DNA of 64,000 nt, taken from assembly GCA_016987375.1 (NCBI GenBank), contig PJRA01000263.1, forward strand, positions 4,799,851 through 4,863,850, read 5' to 3'. This document shows positions 1 through 12,379 of this stretch, piece after piece. The position numbers and the translations under genes are program-made. This DNA is from Brachionus koreanus (taxonomy: Eukaryota; Rotifera; Eurotatoria; Ploima; Brachionidae). The stretch's first letter is position 1. Each line of letters starts with the position of its first letter. The notes below the pieces were generated by a model. The model was not told the DNA's origin. It ran no database searches and worked only from the letters and a program-made list of their open reading frames with translations.

Positions 1-425
1 ATGCTGAAAATATTATGAGATTTTCAAAAATAAATTAAAATAAATAATCAAATCTAGTGTTAGTAAATACTGAAATTCTAAAATAGAGTAGAGGAAGTCC
101 AACCAGCACAAAATAAACTGAATTTAATTTTAGATGATAAACCTTAAGATCTTAAAAGATAAAAAATTTTTTTTCTATTTAAAACATCATTAACTAAGTA
201 AAAAAAAGAAATATTTAAGGAATATCCTCGCCGTTTGGTTAAATTGACAAAAATATTTGTGTGATTCCACTTAATAAAAAACCTAATAAATAAAAAAAAA
301 TCTTTAAATTATCTTAATTATATTGTTGAATTGCTCAAAAAACAAATTTTTACACTAGAAAAAATTTTTTTAAACTAAAATAAATTAAGAAAAAATTTCC
401 TTTGTGATTATTTTTATTTTAAATC
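1..425. other. AT-rich intergenic sequence
   Basis: Very AT-rich sequence downstream of the archease gene (which lies on the minus strand). It should hold that gene's 3' UTR and poly(A) site. I see no open frame, repeat or RNA gene in it. Confidence 0.6.
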
Positions 426-887
426 TCAAATATCTATTATAACATATATGTCGTTTGTTGATCGATCACTATGTACTTGCATATTTGAATAAGTAATTGC
501 TTTTACTTCAGTACCTTGAGGATGCTTTGCCAAATCAAAAACTTCACCATATCCTGTTGCTTTTACGCGCCCTTTAGATGCATCGAAATCGTCAATTACT
601 ATTTTACATGGAATGAAAAATGGCTCAGCACAGAATTTGAAAAGCCATTCATCAAGCCATTTAAAGACCAAATTGAGCAAATCTCCATCTTCATCTAATT
701 GAATTTCAAGCTCTTCAATTTGTTTATACTCAACAGTTTCTATATCAGTCATATAGCCAAACATTGACATAGCAATCTGCTCAAACGATTCTTTCAATGA
801 GTCACCCCAAGCATGTAGTTGAACGTCAGCAGTGTGATCGAGATATTCATATTTTTTAAGCGGCAAAACGAAATTATTATCAGACAT
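426..887 (-). CDS. ZBTB8OS: Archease (tRNA-splicing ligase cofactor)
   Basis: Single-exon gene for a 153-residue archease. Family knowledge: archease speeds guanylylation and turnover of the RtcB/HSPC117 RNA ligase in tRNA splicing and XBP1 mRNA ligation. Visible support: the N-terminal block YEYLDHTADVQLHAWG with the metal-binding Asp/His/Asp residues, the acidic middle segment followed by LLNLVFKWLDEWLF, the GYGE turn, the KAITYSNMQV block, and the C-terminal YVIIDI ending. The length fits animal archeases, so the frame looks complete and intronless. The ATG lies in an A-rich leader. The next gene upstream on the same strand ends only 68 bp away (stop at 956), leaving very little room for a separate promoter. 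Confidence 0.95.
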   Translation of the reverse strand: MSDNNFVLPLKKYEYLDHTADVQLHAWGDSLKESFEQIAMSMFGYMTDIETVEYKQIEELEIQLDEDGDLLNLVFKWLDEWLFKFCAEPFFIPCKIVIDDFDASKGRVKATGYGEVFDLAKHPQGTEVKAITYSNMQVHSDRSTNDIYVIIDI

Positions 888-955
888 TTTTTTTAATAAA
901 AATTTTATTTTTTTTTTACAAATAAAAAATTTGATTTGTTTTTGCTAATTTTTTT

Positions 956-1279
956 TTAATTGTTTTCAGCCTTTTTATCCGATTGTCTTTTTTCTTCCCA
1001 ATATTCCGCTTCTCGTTGCTTTAATTCAATTTCTTCTTCGACTTTGGTACGATATTTCTCAATAAGCATGGGTACTCCCTCTATGAACAATGAGAAAAAA
1101 AAATTTCAATTCATTAATATATTAACTTTTGGAAGACAAATAAAATTACCTTTTTTAAACAAATAGAAATTGTAAAATAAAAGACCGGCACTAACCAAAG
1201 ATACTCCTAGAATACCTGTGATTGTAAATTTGTGCAATTTGTCATATATTTTTAGCCTAGAACTTCCGCTTGAAGACAT
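956..1279 (-). CDS. Small single-pass membrane protein (possibly COX14-like)
   Basis: Two-exon model: 1150-1279 and 956-1080, with a 69-nt GT-AG intron (phase 1), giving 84 residues. Seen: a short Ser-rich start, a basic amphipathic stretch (KIYDKLHKF), one hydrophobic helix of about 20 residues (TGILGVSLVSAGLLFYNFYL), then a highly charged C-terminal coiled-coil-like tail rich in Glu, Lys and Arg. This layout is typical of small inner-mitochondrial-membrane proteins. The DKxHKF segment before the helix recalls the COX14 family, but the tail is longer than in vertebrate COX14 and I would not assign it without a profile search. It lies directly upstream of archease on the same strand. Confidence 0.7.
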
Positions 1280-1743
1280 AATTTTTCAATTTTCTAAAAC
1301 AGTATCCAGCTTATGTTATGTGAATAAATTTATTTAAAAAAATAAAGAAAGAAATATTTCATTCTGATTAAATACACTCATTTGAAATTAAATTTTGCAA
1401 CATTTCTTCAATGCATATGGCATAAGCGTAAATCTAGTAAAATTTTAAGTTTATTTTATACACATAAACCACATTAATTAAAAGAAAATTCAAGAATTTA
1501 TTAAAAAATGCCTTACTACTATTCAAAAATTTTAAAAATAGAAATCTTTTTAAAGCGTTCCTAGTTCTCAATAATTAGTTAATACTTTAGCAATCTCTAT
1601 TTGGTCCTTTAACAAAAATTTTGCCATGCACTTAATAAAAGAGGTGTGTTTATTCTAAAATCAAAAGTTTTTATAGATTTACTCAAATCATGAGATATTT
1701 TTTTCCATAAATTAACCGAATATAACTAAACCAGTATTAAAAA
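1280..1743. promoter_or_regulatory. Divergent intergenic region
   Basis: This 464-bp gap separates the start of the minus-strand small membrane protein gene from the start of the plus-strand PRELID1 gene, so it should hold both promoters. I see no clear TATA box or conserved motif, only AT-rich sequence. Confidence 0.45.
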
Positions 1744-2324
1744 ATGGTAAAAGAGTACTTTGGAACTTATACATTTCCATTTAATTGGGAAGCTGTTGTT
1801 TCTGGATTTTGGGTGAAATATCCGAATCCTTACAGCAAACACGTTGTTTCTGAAGATGTAGTTAGCAGATCATTAAGCGAGAATAATGTTTTAGTAACAA
1901 AAAGATTATTGGTAAAAGAAAGAAACTTTCACATGCCGAAATGGGCTGAAAAGTACGTCACTTTTAAAAATGTTTTCGTAATTGAAGAAAGCTATTGCGA
2001 TGTCAATAAAAAAACATTTACCTCTTTTACAAGAAACTTTTCTTCGAATTCATTAATGGTAATTTTTGTCTAAATTTTTAAACTAAACCAACTAAATTTT
2101 TGAAATAGACCATAATTGAAAAATGTGTTTACACAATAGACCCTAATAATCCAAATCAGACAATATGTACAAAGCAAGCTCATATATTTTCTCCATTGTT
2201 ATTTGGCTCAGGCATTGAGCAGTTCGCTTTGAAACGATTCAAGAAAAATGCAGACAAAGCAAGCCAAGGTTTACAGTGGATTTTGGAAAAATTTCAAGTA
2301 AACAAATTCAAAGGATATTGCTAA
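1744..2324 (+). CDS. PRELID1: PRELI/MSF1 domain protein (PRELID1-like)
   Basis: Two exons, 1744-2058 and 2109-2324, joined in phase 0 across a 50-nt intron, give 176 residues. Family knowledge: PRELID1 works with TRIAP1 in the mitochondrial intermembrane space to carry phosphatidic acid to the inner membrane for cardiolipin synthesis. Visible support: the MVKEYFGTYTF start, the FWVKYPNPYSKHVVSEDVVSR block, the RLLVKE...MPKWAEKY segment and the TFTSFTRN strand in exon 1; then the EKCVYTID strand and a C-terminal helix ending FQVNKFKGYC in exon 2. The protein fills the whole PRELI domain but lacks the long C-terminal LEA-like tail of vertebrate PRELID1 (about 219 residues). The block order favours PRELID1 over the SLMO-type members. 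Confidence 0.92.
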
Positions 2325-4194
2325 ATAAACACTATGGAATAGAAATTTTTTTTATTCTTTGAAATCTTTATTCATTTAAAGAACTTTTGTTTAAATATAA
2401 GCTTTTCTCCAAGTTATTTAAAATGGGAAAAAAACAGATTAGAAATAATTATTTATTTTTCTCAATTTAAAATGTTTTTGCTTAATAAACGATTTTAAAT
2501 CTAGTAGTAGAAATATTTAAGAATTATTTCAGAAAAAAAATGTTCATTTAATTTCAGATTTTTTCACAAAAATTTTATATTTTAAAAATAAAAAACTACC
2601 GATTAAGATTTTATTATTTTTTTCGATTTCAATTAATTGATTTTAAACTAATTTCAATTTAGAAAAAATTAAATTCTCGGTCACCAAATCAATGTGCACC
2701 CAAAAAATCTATATTAACATGAATTCATGTAAATATAGATTTTTTTAATTTTTATAAATTTTACTCTGTTTTTTCTGTTTAACAAAGCTTATTTTAGATC
2801 AAAAGATAGGATAACAATATTAAAACGTCTTAAATTTTTTGGATTAAATTAAATTTTTACAAATTAAATCTTTATTTGATGATAAAAATAGCTGAAAGTG
2901 GTGACAAATTTACTATATCTTATCTGAATAACAAAAACTAAACTACTGACAAATATGTTTGATGATGTAACTATTTATAAGTTTGTACTTACAAAATTAA
3001 CTAATTTAAGTGACAAAAATATTTATTTAAATAACAAATAATTTTATACACATCTTAAAATGGTTTAATTTTTAAAAATTTATTGACTGGAAAAAAAATT
3101 TAGATTAAGAGCAAAATAATGAGAAAAATAAAAATAATGATTAATTTTTTTTGATTTTTTCAATTGAGTTTTTGATTTCTTTCACCTTTCTTGTCTTTTT
3201 CTGTAAATTCAACATAATTCAACAATAAATTCACATAAACGACTATGATTCCTGAGTAGACTTTTGTTCGACAGACAGATGCTTTCTCGAGTTCGGATTC
3301 ATTATCTGAACTGTTTAAATTACAAACGTTCTGGTAGAAACAAAGCTGCTTTCTGTTTTTTTGGTTTTCCTCTTTTGCGTTTCTGAGAATAATTAGTTTG
3401 TTATTAAATTAGATTATTTGTCAATTAAAGGGTTTTTGTCTTTCAGATCATATTTTTATCAGTCAATTATTTTAGTTATCATTTAATGCAGTTTTTTTGT
3501 CAGAACATCTAGTCTTGTATGTCAGTAAAATAAAGTTTATTTTGTTAGTACATTAAATGATGGCCAAACGAAACTATCGGATTAAACTCATTCACAACTC
3601 TATTAGTAAATAACTATATTCATTAAATATTTATACATACAAAACAATTAATTATATTATGAAATTAGCAAGGACAGTTAATAGTTTGAAGGCTCTAATT
3701 GATAAAGAAATATTAAAATTGAATTCATAAGTACTGCAATAGCCTTAATGCCAAAGCACAAAATCTGCGATGGTAAAATGCACTAAACAACAGTAACTAC
3801 TATTACTACTACCATTAATAAAAAAAAATTTTAAACAGTTTTTAAAAGAGGAACAGATTTTCAAAAAATAAAAAATATATGAATTTTAAATTTTACGATT
3901 ATGAGATCAAAATAGTCTTTATTTAATTCAAATTGAAAATCGAGATAAGTTAAATTAAAAAAAAAATTTATGCCTTAAATAAAAATATTTCAAAATGCAT
4001 TTCACTTTGTAGCAAACAATTGAGACATTAATGAATAAAAAAAATGATTTAAGGCCAGGATTTTTTTGTAACATTTTGAATAAATCAGATCAATTGGTGA
4101 AAATGATCAAAAGTGATAATAATCATCAGTTTCAAACACTGACATCAATTAAAAAGCCATCAAAATTAATTCTCTTTTTAATATAATTGAACAA
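2325..4194. other. Intergenic region
   Basis: About 1.9 kb of AT-rich DNA between PRELID1 and the histone genes. A less AT-rich patch near 3240-3400 contains a weak hairpin around 3293-3320, but it matches no RNA gene I know. No open frame with coding character. Confidence 0.5.
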
Positions 4195-4196
4195 TA

Positions 4197-4357
4197 CAGT
4201 GATGCCATCAAATTTGTAACTTTTTGAGAAGAGACTGAGGCTAAGAATTTATCAAAAAAATTATTTAAATAATAAAATTTGAACATCCACCTTAACTTCA
4301 ATCTCAACTTCAGTCTCAGTCTCATCCCAAAATATTACAAATCGGATGGCATTACTG
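4197..4357. mobile_element. Mariner/Tc1-type MITE with TA duplication
   Basis: A 161-bp non-coding element flanked by TA at 4195-4196 and 4358-4359. Its ends are long imperfect inverted repeats: the left starts CAGTGATGCCATC and the right, read from its own end, starts CAGTAATGCCATC. Similarity continues for roughly 40 bp into a GAGACTGAG motif on both arms. CAGT-type ends with a TA target duplication are the mark of the Tc1/mariner superfamily. No transposase is present, so it would depend on a relative elsewhere in the genome. It sits about 300 bp upstream of the H4 start. Confidence 0.8.
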
Positions 4358-4535
4358 TAAAATCATTAAAAAAAATTTTTGAATTTTATTTCAAAATCCA
4401 AACTGAATAAAATTGTGCTAAAAGTTATTGTAAAAATCCTACAGGGAACTTAGATTTTAAATTAAATCATCATTTAACATTAGAGCGTGCTAAGTTATAA
4501 AATAAAACTGAAACAAGCTTTTTTTAACAACTAAG

Positions 4536-4541
4536 TATAAA
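4536..4541 (+). promoter_or_regulatory. Putative TATA box of H4
   Basis: TATAAA lies 116 bp upstream of the H4 ATG. The neighbouring H3 gene has a TATA-like element at nearly the same distance (112 bp), which supports both. Confidence 0.45.
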
Positions 4542-4636
4542 TGTTGCATTTTAAAATTTAGAGAACTAGAATCAATCTTTGAGAAATTTCAAAATTTTTA
4601 TTTTACAAAATTTTAAATCAAAGCTTATAATTTTAG

Positions 4637-5956
<1,320 letters not shown>

Positions 5957-6867
5957 AGTCTCAATGATATCAATTTTAAAAAATAAAATCTCTTATTTGT
6001 TGTAAGCAAACTTTTTTAAAGTTAAATAACTAGTTTAGAAAATTAAAATCGATTTGAAAATTTGTAAATTTTTGTTATAGATATTTTTTTTTTCATCTAA
6101 TGTGTTCAAATAAATGTGCTTTGAATAAGCCAATTAAATAAAATTTAAATAAAAGCATAAATTTTTTTATTAAATTTATTAAATAAAAAAATTCATTTAA
6201 AAAAAAGATTAAAATTTTGTAATCATTCAGATTTAAAAATCAATTAACACAAGTCGATTAATTAATAAATAAATCTGGAATGAGTTGAAACTAATCTTTT
6301 GCTCTTAATTTTGCTTTCTTAGATTTTTATTACACAAAAATCTATAATAATTTTGAAAAAAAATATTCAAAATTCGAATTCAAATTTCTTGTTCAAATTA
6401 AAATTAAATGATTAAAATACATTAATTGTAAACATTGTTCAAATTAAATCATAGACGGATAGGAAAAGAAAAACAAAAAAATTAACATTTTAAATCTTTT
6501 ATTTAAATGATTTTTCAGGCTCATTTTTATCCTTGACCATTATTCTATATTTTATTTATTTTCAATTTTAAAGAGACGATTTTTTATGAAATAAAATTAG
6601 TTCCAAATTTTTAATAAAATAACAAAAATAGTCAGAGAAGTTAGAGTTGTTGTTCCTCGATTTGGGTCGATAATTAAAAGACAGAAATTTGATAATTCGA
6701 ATTTAAGAAAATAACCAAATTAAGAAAAAAAATTACTAAATGAAGTAAAAAAACTGATAAATAAAACTTTTTTCTTACGGAAGTAAATAAAAATTAGTTT
6801 TTTTAAATTTTTTTTTTATCTTTACTATATTTTAATCAAAACTATTCTAAGCGTTCTCTAAATTTAT
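5957..6867. other. Intergenic region
   Basis: AT-rich DNA downstream of H3 with no coding frame or RNA gene that I can support. Confidence 0.5.
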
Positions 6868-6871
6868 TTAA

Positions 6872-7076
6872 CACTCAAAGACCGGATGAATTTTTTGACC
6901 ATTTTATTTGAATCTTTTTTATACTTTTTTTCAATGAAAATAAATTTTTTTTTATAATATTTTTGATTTAAGATATGATTGAAAAAAAAATTTTAAAAAA
7001 TGAATAAATTTATTGAATAAAAAACGAAAAATTGAGTAACAAAAGGGGTTCAAAAGACCCCTGCGATTTTTGAGTG
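6872..7076. mobile_element. piggyBac-type MITE with TTAA duplication
   Basis: A 205-bp non-coding element bounded by TTAA at 6868-6871 and 7077-7080. The left end begins CACTCAAAGACCGG and the right end, read inward, begins CACTCAAAAATCGC. Just inside the right end is a short hairpin (AAAGGGGTT/GACCCCT). A TTAA target site with short terminal repeats is typical of piggyBac. Related ends occur near 17311-17345 and 56213-56404. Confidence 0.75.
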
Positions 7077-7206
7077 TTAAAATATCCAGATATGGTCAGA
7101 ATTTTAAAGATGCGTATTTAAAATTTTAAAAATGCTGTGTATCACTTCTTTTTTCATAAATTCTTTTTGTCAAATGTGATCATATCAAAAATATACTTCA
7201 TTTCTT

Positions 7207-7242
7207 GATTATTATTATTATTATTATTTATTTATTTATTTT
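7207..7242. repeat. (TTA)n/(TTTA)n microsatellite
   Basis: Uninterrupted ATT repeats passing into TTTA repeats. Confidence 0.8.
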
Positions 7243-7479
7243 CTGTACCGAGTTAATGCTCCTTCAGATTAAAAATATGAAAATAAAATTATTGTTTTAA
7301 TTTTTTTTATTAATAACGATTAAAAACGATTATCTAAAGATATCTTAATAATTATTAAATATTTAACTATAAAAACTAATTTATTAAATTAAATTAAACT
7401 TGTTTGTAAAATTTATTAACAAAAATTCTCTTCAAAATTATATAAATATATCAAATTTATTTAAGATTTTTACAAAATA

Positions 7480-7525
7480 AAGTGCTGATTAACTTGTCAT
7501 ATCATATTAAATGGTATTTAATATC
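7480..7525. repeat. Diverged mariner-like terminal sequence
   Basis: Shares the pattern AGTGC..., then TTAACTTGTCA and a TCATAT block with copies at 13710 and, inverted, at about 17445-17502. Only one end is visible, so this is a fragment. Confidence 0.4.
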
Positions 7526-8137
7526 AGCTAATTTTTTTGATATTTAATGGGGACTAATTTAAAAGTGAATAAAAAATTACAGACAAAATAGACAAATAAC
7601 TGTTTTTTAAATTTTTAACTTTTATTTAATTCTTCTACTTTTTATTTCTTTATTTTAATTAGATTAGATATCTCAATTTGTCAATGGGACTTAAACTGAA
7701 TTAAATAAATATATTAGAAGCAAAGTTCAAAGATTCTAGCTTGAAATATTTATTTTCTAAATGAAAATCCATATTACTACAAATAACAATCAAAGAAAAA
7801 GTAATATATAGGTAATCATAATAAAATATTACGGCTTCAAATAAAAATGCGAAACTTTTTAAATTTTAGTTTAATTTTAATTCAAAATTATGAATTAAAG
7901 TTGAAAAAATTTCATAATTTTGTTTAGACGACACGAATATCTATTTTAATATTTTTTTATTAAAAAAAATCAAGCATTTTTTTATTTTCGATTGTTTTTG
8001 ACTCTTTGAAAAGGAAAAAATTTAAAAACTTTTCTAATTAGATAATACAAGAGCTCTTTTTATAATCCTCTAAATCCTTTCAAAATTTGGATAGCGCACT
8101 AAACTATATTAAGCTTAAGATCTACTATGATAAAATA

Positions 8138-9952
8138 ATGCTAAAAAATAACAAAAAGACCCCTGGAAACAAGAAACGAGTAAGGTATGGCCCAGTTAGA
8201 TACGTAAATCTAAAATTTGACGAGGTAAAATACCAGAAATTTTTAAAATTTCCTTTAAATAATTTTTCTAGCCAATTTTTACAAATACATATCAAATAAG
8301 TGAACTATGTCAAAAATGTGGTGCTTTACGGTCAGGTCCTAATATCAATGAAGGGTAAATTATCATGATAGTTAAACTTTTTGATATATTTTTTTATTTT
8401 AAGATGTAAAAATTGCTTGGTTCCAAAGCCAAACAGTACATTATTGTTGAATAAAAATGATTTCCTATCCAGATCTAAAAGAAGTATTGAAAATTCAAGT
8501 GAAAAGGAAAAATCCTTAGATATCCAAAAATCAGCTAATACTGCAGATCTAAAACGAAATAATCAAAATTCAACTTCAAATTATTTTGAGATTAAAAAAA
8601 TAAACAATAGTCATTCGAACGAAAATCTGGTTGATTCTAAAGTTAGAAACAAACTTGAAGAAAACGATCAAGATGGTATTTTTTCAAATAGGAAGCTTTA
8701 TTCAAATGACGAGATTAGCGTTTTGTCGTTCAATGATAAAATAAAGCTGTTGGAAAAAAATTTTCATCCGAGAGAGGTAAAACCAAGAACTGTTCAAAAT
8801 CATGAAGTTATCAAGACTGAAATAAAGAATGAAGTTTTGATAAGAGATTGCGAGTTGGTTGAAAAAAATCCAAATAAAATGGGATTAGATAGCGTAATAT
8901 GTAAAGATGAACATGTAAAAAAAAAAACTCCAAGAACAATTAGAAATTTGTTTAGAGATGTAGAAAAAATTGATCAAACTGAGAAAAATCTAAATGATTT
9001 TGATAAAAAATCAATTGAAGAATTTGAAAGCAAATTAAAATTTTTTGAATGTAAAAATTCTTCGATTTTAAGCTCAACGCGAAGTTTGGAAAGCTTTGAG
9101 CCCAAGTCAATATTTGTTGAAACTTATCAAACCAACAGTGAAATAAAGAGCAAAGAATTTCCGGTCTATGGTTCAAATAAAAGTCTCGATCATTCTCATT
9201 TTAAAGTAGACAATTTAAATGATATACCCCGGATTCTTAGAAGCATTAGCAAGACTAATTTTGAATCCAGTTGTGTAAATATTGACCAAGTATCAGAAAA
9301 TTCGACTAAAATCGACAAAAAAAATTTAAATGAAATAGTTGTTCCTGTAGTAAAACCTAGAAAAAACATAACCAAAACAACAAATGAAGTTTTTATTTTA
9401 TATTACTTTTAAATTTTATCTAATTTTAAAATTAGGAAATAAAAGAAAATATTGATACTCAGAATCATAATATTCGTCCAAGAAGAAGACAAAAAATTGA
9501 CTTGGGACAATTTTTGGAAGCATGTAATTCATGTAAAGCTTGTGGGAAAGCTATTGAGAGTGATTGCATTGAAGCTGAAGGATTTTTTTGGCATCTGAAT
9601 CACTTCTGTTGCTTTGAATGCAATTGTTTATTAGCAGATAAAAAGTATTTAGTCTCTGATTCAAATTTTTTTTGCCTAGCTTGCCATCAAACAAAATTTT
9701 TGAAAGTAAAATTCAAATTTTAATGAAAATAATTACTAAAAATATTTTTTAAATTAGATTTGCCAAACATGTAGACTTGGTATAGACACAACAGATACTA
9801 GATTTACATATGAAAAGCTACATTGGCATTCTAATCCAAATTGCTTTAAATGTTATAAATGCTGTAAAAATTTATGTGATGTACCATTTTTGATTAAAAA
9901 AAATCGACTTTTTTGTAGTATGAACTGTAAAAAAAATTTTTTCGACAATTAG
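8138..9952 (+). CDS. Prickle/Testin-like LIM protein (LIM2-LIM3 only)
   Basis: Five exons: 8138-8224, 8272-8354, 8404-9388, 9436-9705, 9758-9952, all in phase with 47-52-nt introns, giving 539 residues. The N-terminal region carries a possible zinc-binding CxxC...CxxC pair (CQKCGAL and CKNCLVP). A Ser/Asn/Lys-rich, probably disordered region of about 350 residues follows. The C-terminus has two LIM domains with all eight zinc ligands each; GFFWHLNHFCCFEC matches LIM2 of Prickle/Testin, and the second domain (WHSNPNCFKC, PFLIKKNRLFCS, CxxxC end) matches their LIM3. Prickle acts in planar cell polarity and Testin in adhesion. No PET domain or LIM1 is visible, so this is a relative, not a clear orthologue. 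Upstream exons cannot be excluded. Confidence 0.8.
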
Positions 9953-12379
9953 AAATTGATGCAAAATTTACATAATTTTCCAAAGTTTTATCTAATTAAA
10001 ATTTTTTGTATATTAATTCAGAATTTAAAATTTTTATTAAACAAACTAAAATTATAAATAAAATTTATTGTTAAATTTTTATTTTTAACATAGATTGATA
10101 AAAACATAATGGATAAACAAGACAAAATTGATATTTAAGTTTACCTTATAAATTTTGTGTTTTTTATTTATGTGAGATTAACATAGACTCTTTGAAGACA
10201 AGTTAAAACTATTTTATTTTCAATTTCTATAGAAACTTGTAATTTATCAATAGTTATAATATGGTAAAATATTTACTTGGTCAATTTAGGAATAATATAA
10301 AAAGAAAATATTTGTAAATTTATTAGGTAATGAATAAAGTTGCAATAACCCTATTTTGATAGAGAAAATTATTTTCCTAGGAGATTTTTAACGACTTTTT
10401 AGCAATTTTTTTCATCAAAAAATTATTTAGAACAGACAAAATAATCGTTCATTTTATTATTTAAATTTGGTGATAATTTTTGATAAATTCATAGCCTTTA
10501 ACTTAGTGTGATAAGCTGAAGCTATCTTGAACTGGCGATTTAAAAATCTGGACAAACAAAAAACTAGAAAATATTCATAATTTTTAAGCGATCAACATAA
10601 TAAATTTTGTTGTAGCCCAGGTTTGATAAACTATACACAAAATTTTTACCTTTCTCGATTCAGAATCTAAATAACTAAGAGAGACATTTAATTTTAGAAA
10701 AAATTAAGAGACTAACCCATTTAAGATATGCATATATGCAAAAAATATAAATATATATGCTTATACAAATGAATTTATTAACTTTTAGTTGCTTTTAATA
10801 AATTTTTTTAAATAAAAATATTTTTTCGAATTTTTTTCATTTATTAAAATTATTTCAAAGCATATTTTATTGTTAATATTATTCATAATGATTAAATGGT
10901 CATCAAAAATTCTAAAAAAATTATGAATCAATTCTCAGATATAGAAATAAATTTATTAAGTCCAGTTAACTAGTGATAGTTAAAAATCAATAATTTTTTA
11001 AAAAAAATAAGCAAAAATTTATTAGACTCGAATAAAAATAGGTAAATTATTTTTACAATTCAATTAGCTTTTTGAAATAAAACAAATCAATAATTTTAGT
11101 TTAAACAAATGAATAGAACACGTATTTATTTAAATTTTTACTCTTTTGTTTTTATTCTCGGATAGCATAAATATATAGTACATGGTGGTTTATATTCTAA
11201 ACCGATTTAAATTGGACAGAATTTTTCAAATCCAGCATGAAGTATCAGTTTACAATATTTTTTTCTAAATATAAAAAACAATATGTTTAAAGGTATTTTG
11301 ACTTTTATCTTTAAGCTAGACTTAAGTTTGGTTATCATAAAAAATCTAAGCTTTTTAACTTTTTATTATTTAACAACAATACAAAATTTTAAAAACTTTT
11401 AGAATTTTTTTAGCTTTCTTTCAATTAGCTAATAGTTAGTTTGGTATTTTATGAGAAAGCCTGAAGTAGAGGCCGAAATTCGAATCTTTGAAATAACTTC
11501 GGTCATTTAGAAGGTAATTTTAAGCAAGCAAAAGAAACAATTAGGAAGTCAATTTTAAATTTTCGACTACAATAAATCATTTAAAATTTTTGTATTAAAA
11601 AAATCGCAAGATTTCTAGGAAAATAAAAATCTTTTTTAATTTAATTTTTTTTGTTATTCAAGAGCAGAATTTTATTTATAGAAATAAAAACGAAAAGCTT
11701 TCTAGCTAGTAAGAGCAATAAAACCTGGTCCAAGTCAGAATAATTTCAAGTAAAAATTTTGGCCAGAAAAAAACAAAAACATTAAACAAGAATTTGTTTG
11801 AAAAAGCCATGCAAATTTGACAAGTTGATTTAAATTTTATTCAGATGAGAAAATATACTCGGTTAGAATAAACACCGGATATTTTCTATTGTTCAAAAGG
11901 GTATATGTGTCACCTTTAAATTTTTTTTCCTATTTAGAGATTAATAATCTCAAAATATTTTGTACAATTTTGCTATTTCAAAAATTGCACTCTCAAATTT
12001 CGCCTAATTCGTCGTAATTGAATACGATTATAAATTTTAATATTTTATTCTAGAGGATTTAGCTGATTACCTTAAGTGCTCCTAGTTAATTCAAAAGAGA
12101 TACAGTTAAACTTTTAATTCATCTCTTAGATGCGAACACCTTTATGCTAATGATGAAAAGATAAGCTTAAAGTATTCTTTTTAAATATTCAAAACTTGAG
12201 GCATTATTAATATTTATTTGCTCAGGAGACCATATTGCCTATGGACATATTTATTTTACTCAGCTATTTAATAAATTTGTCAAATATTGACCTGTTAAAT
12301 TTTTTTTTGTTGAAATTTAGAGATAAAAATATGCTTGGGCAACTAAATAGTTTTCGAATTTAGCCAAAAAATTTCCAAA
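9953..12379. other. Intergenic region
   Basis: About 2.4 kb of AT-rich DNA between the LIM gene and the dispanin gene. I see only short palindromes such as GCATATATGC near 10730, and no open frame with coding character. Confidence 0.5.

Larger units (their letters stand above)
7081..8137. other. Intergenic region with simple repeats
   Basis: AT-rich DNA between the MITE and the LIM gene. It contains a (TTA)n/(TTTA)n tract at 7207-7242 and a diverged copy of a mariner-like end at about 7480-7525. No gene found. Confidence 0.5.

Noticed and set aside
8087..8137. Upstream extension of the LIM gene frame from a TTG
   Set aside because: TTG starts are not expected in animal nuclear genes; the ATG at 8138 gives a normal start. 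An upstream exon remains possible but unsupported.
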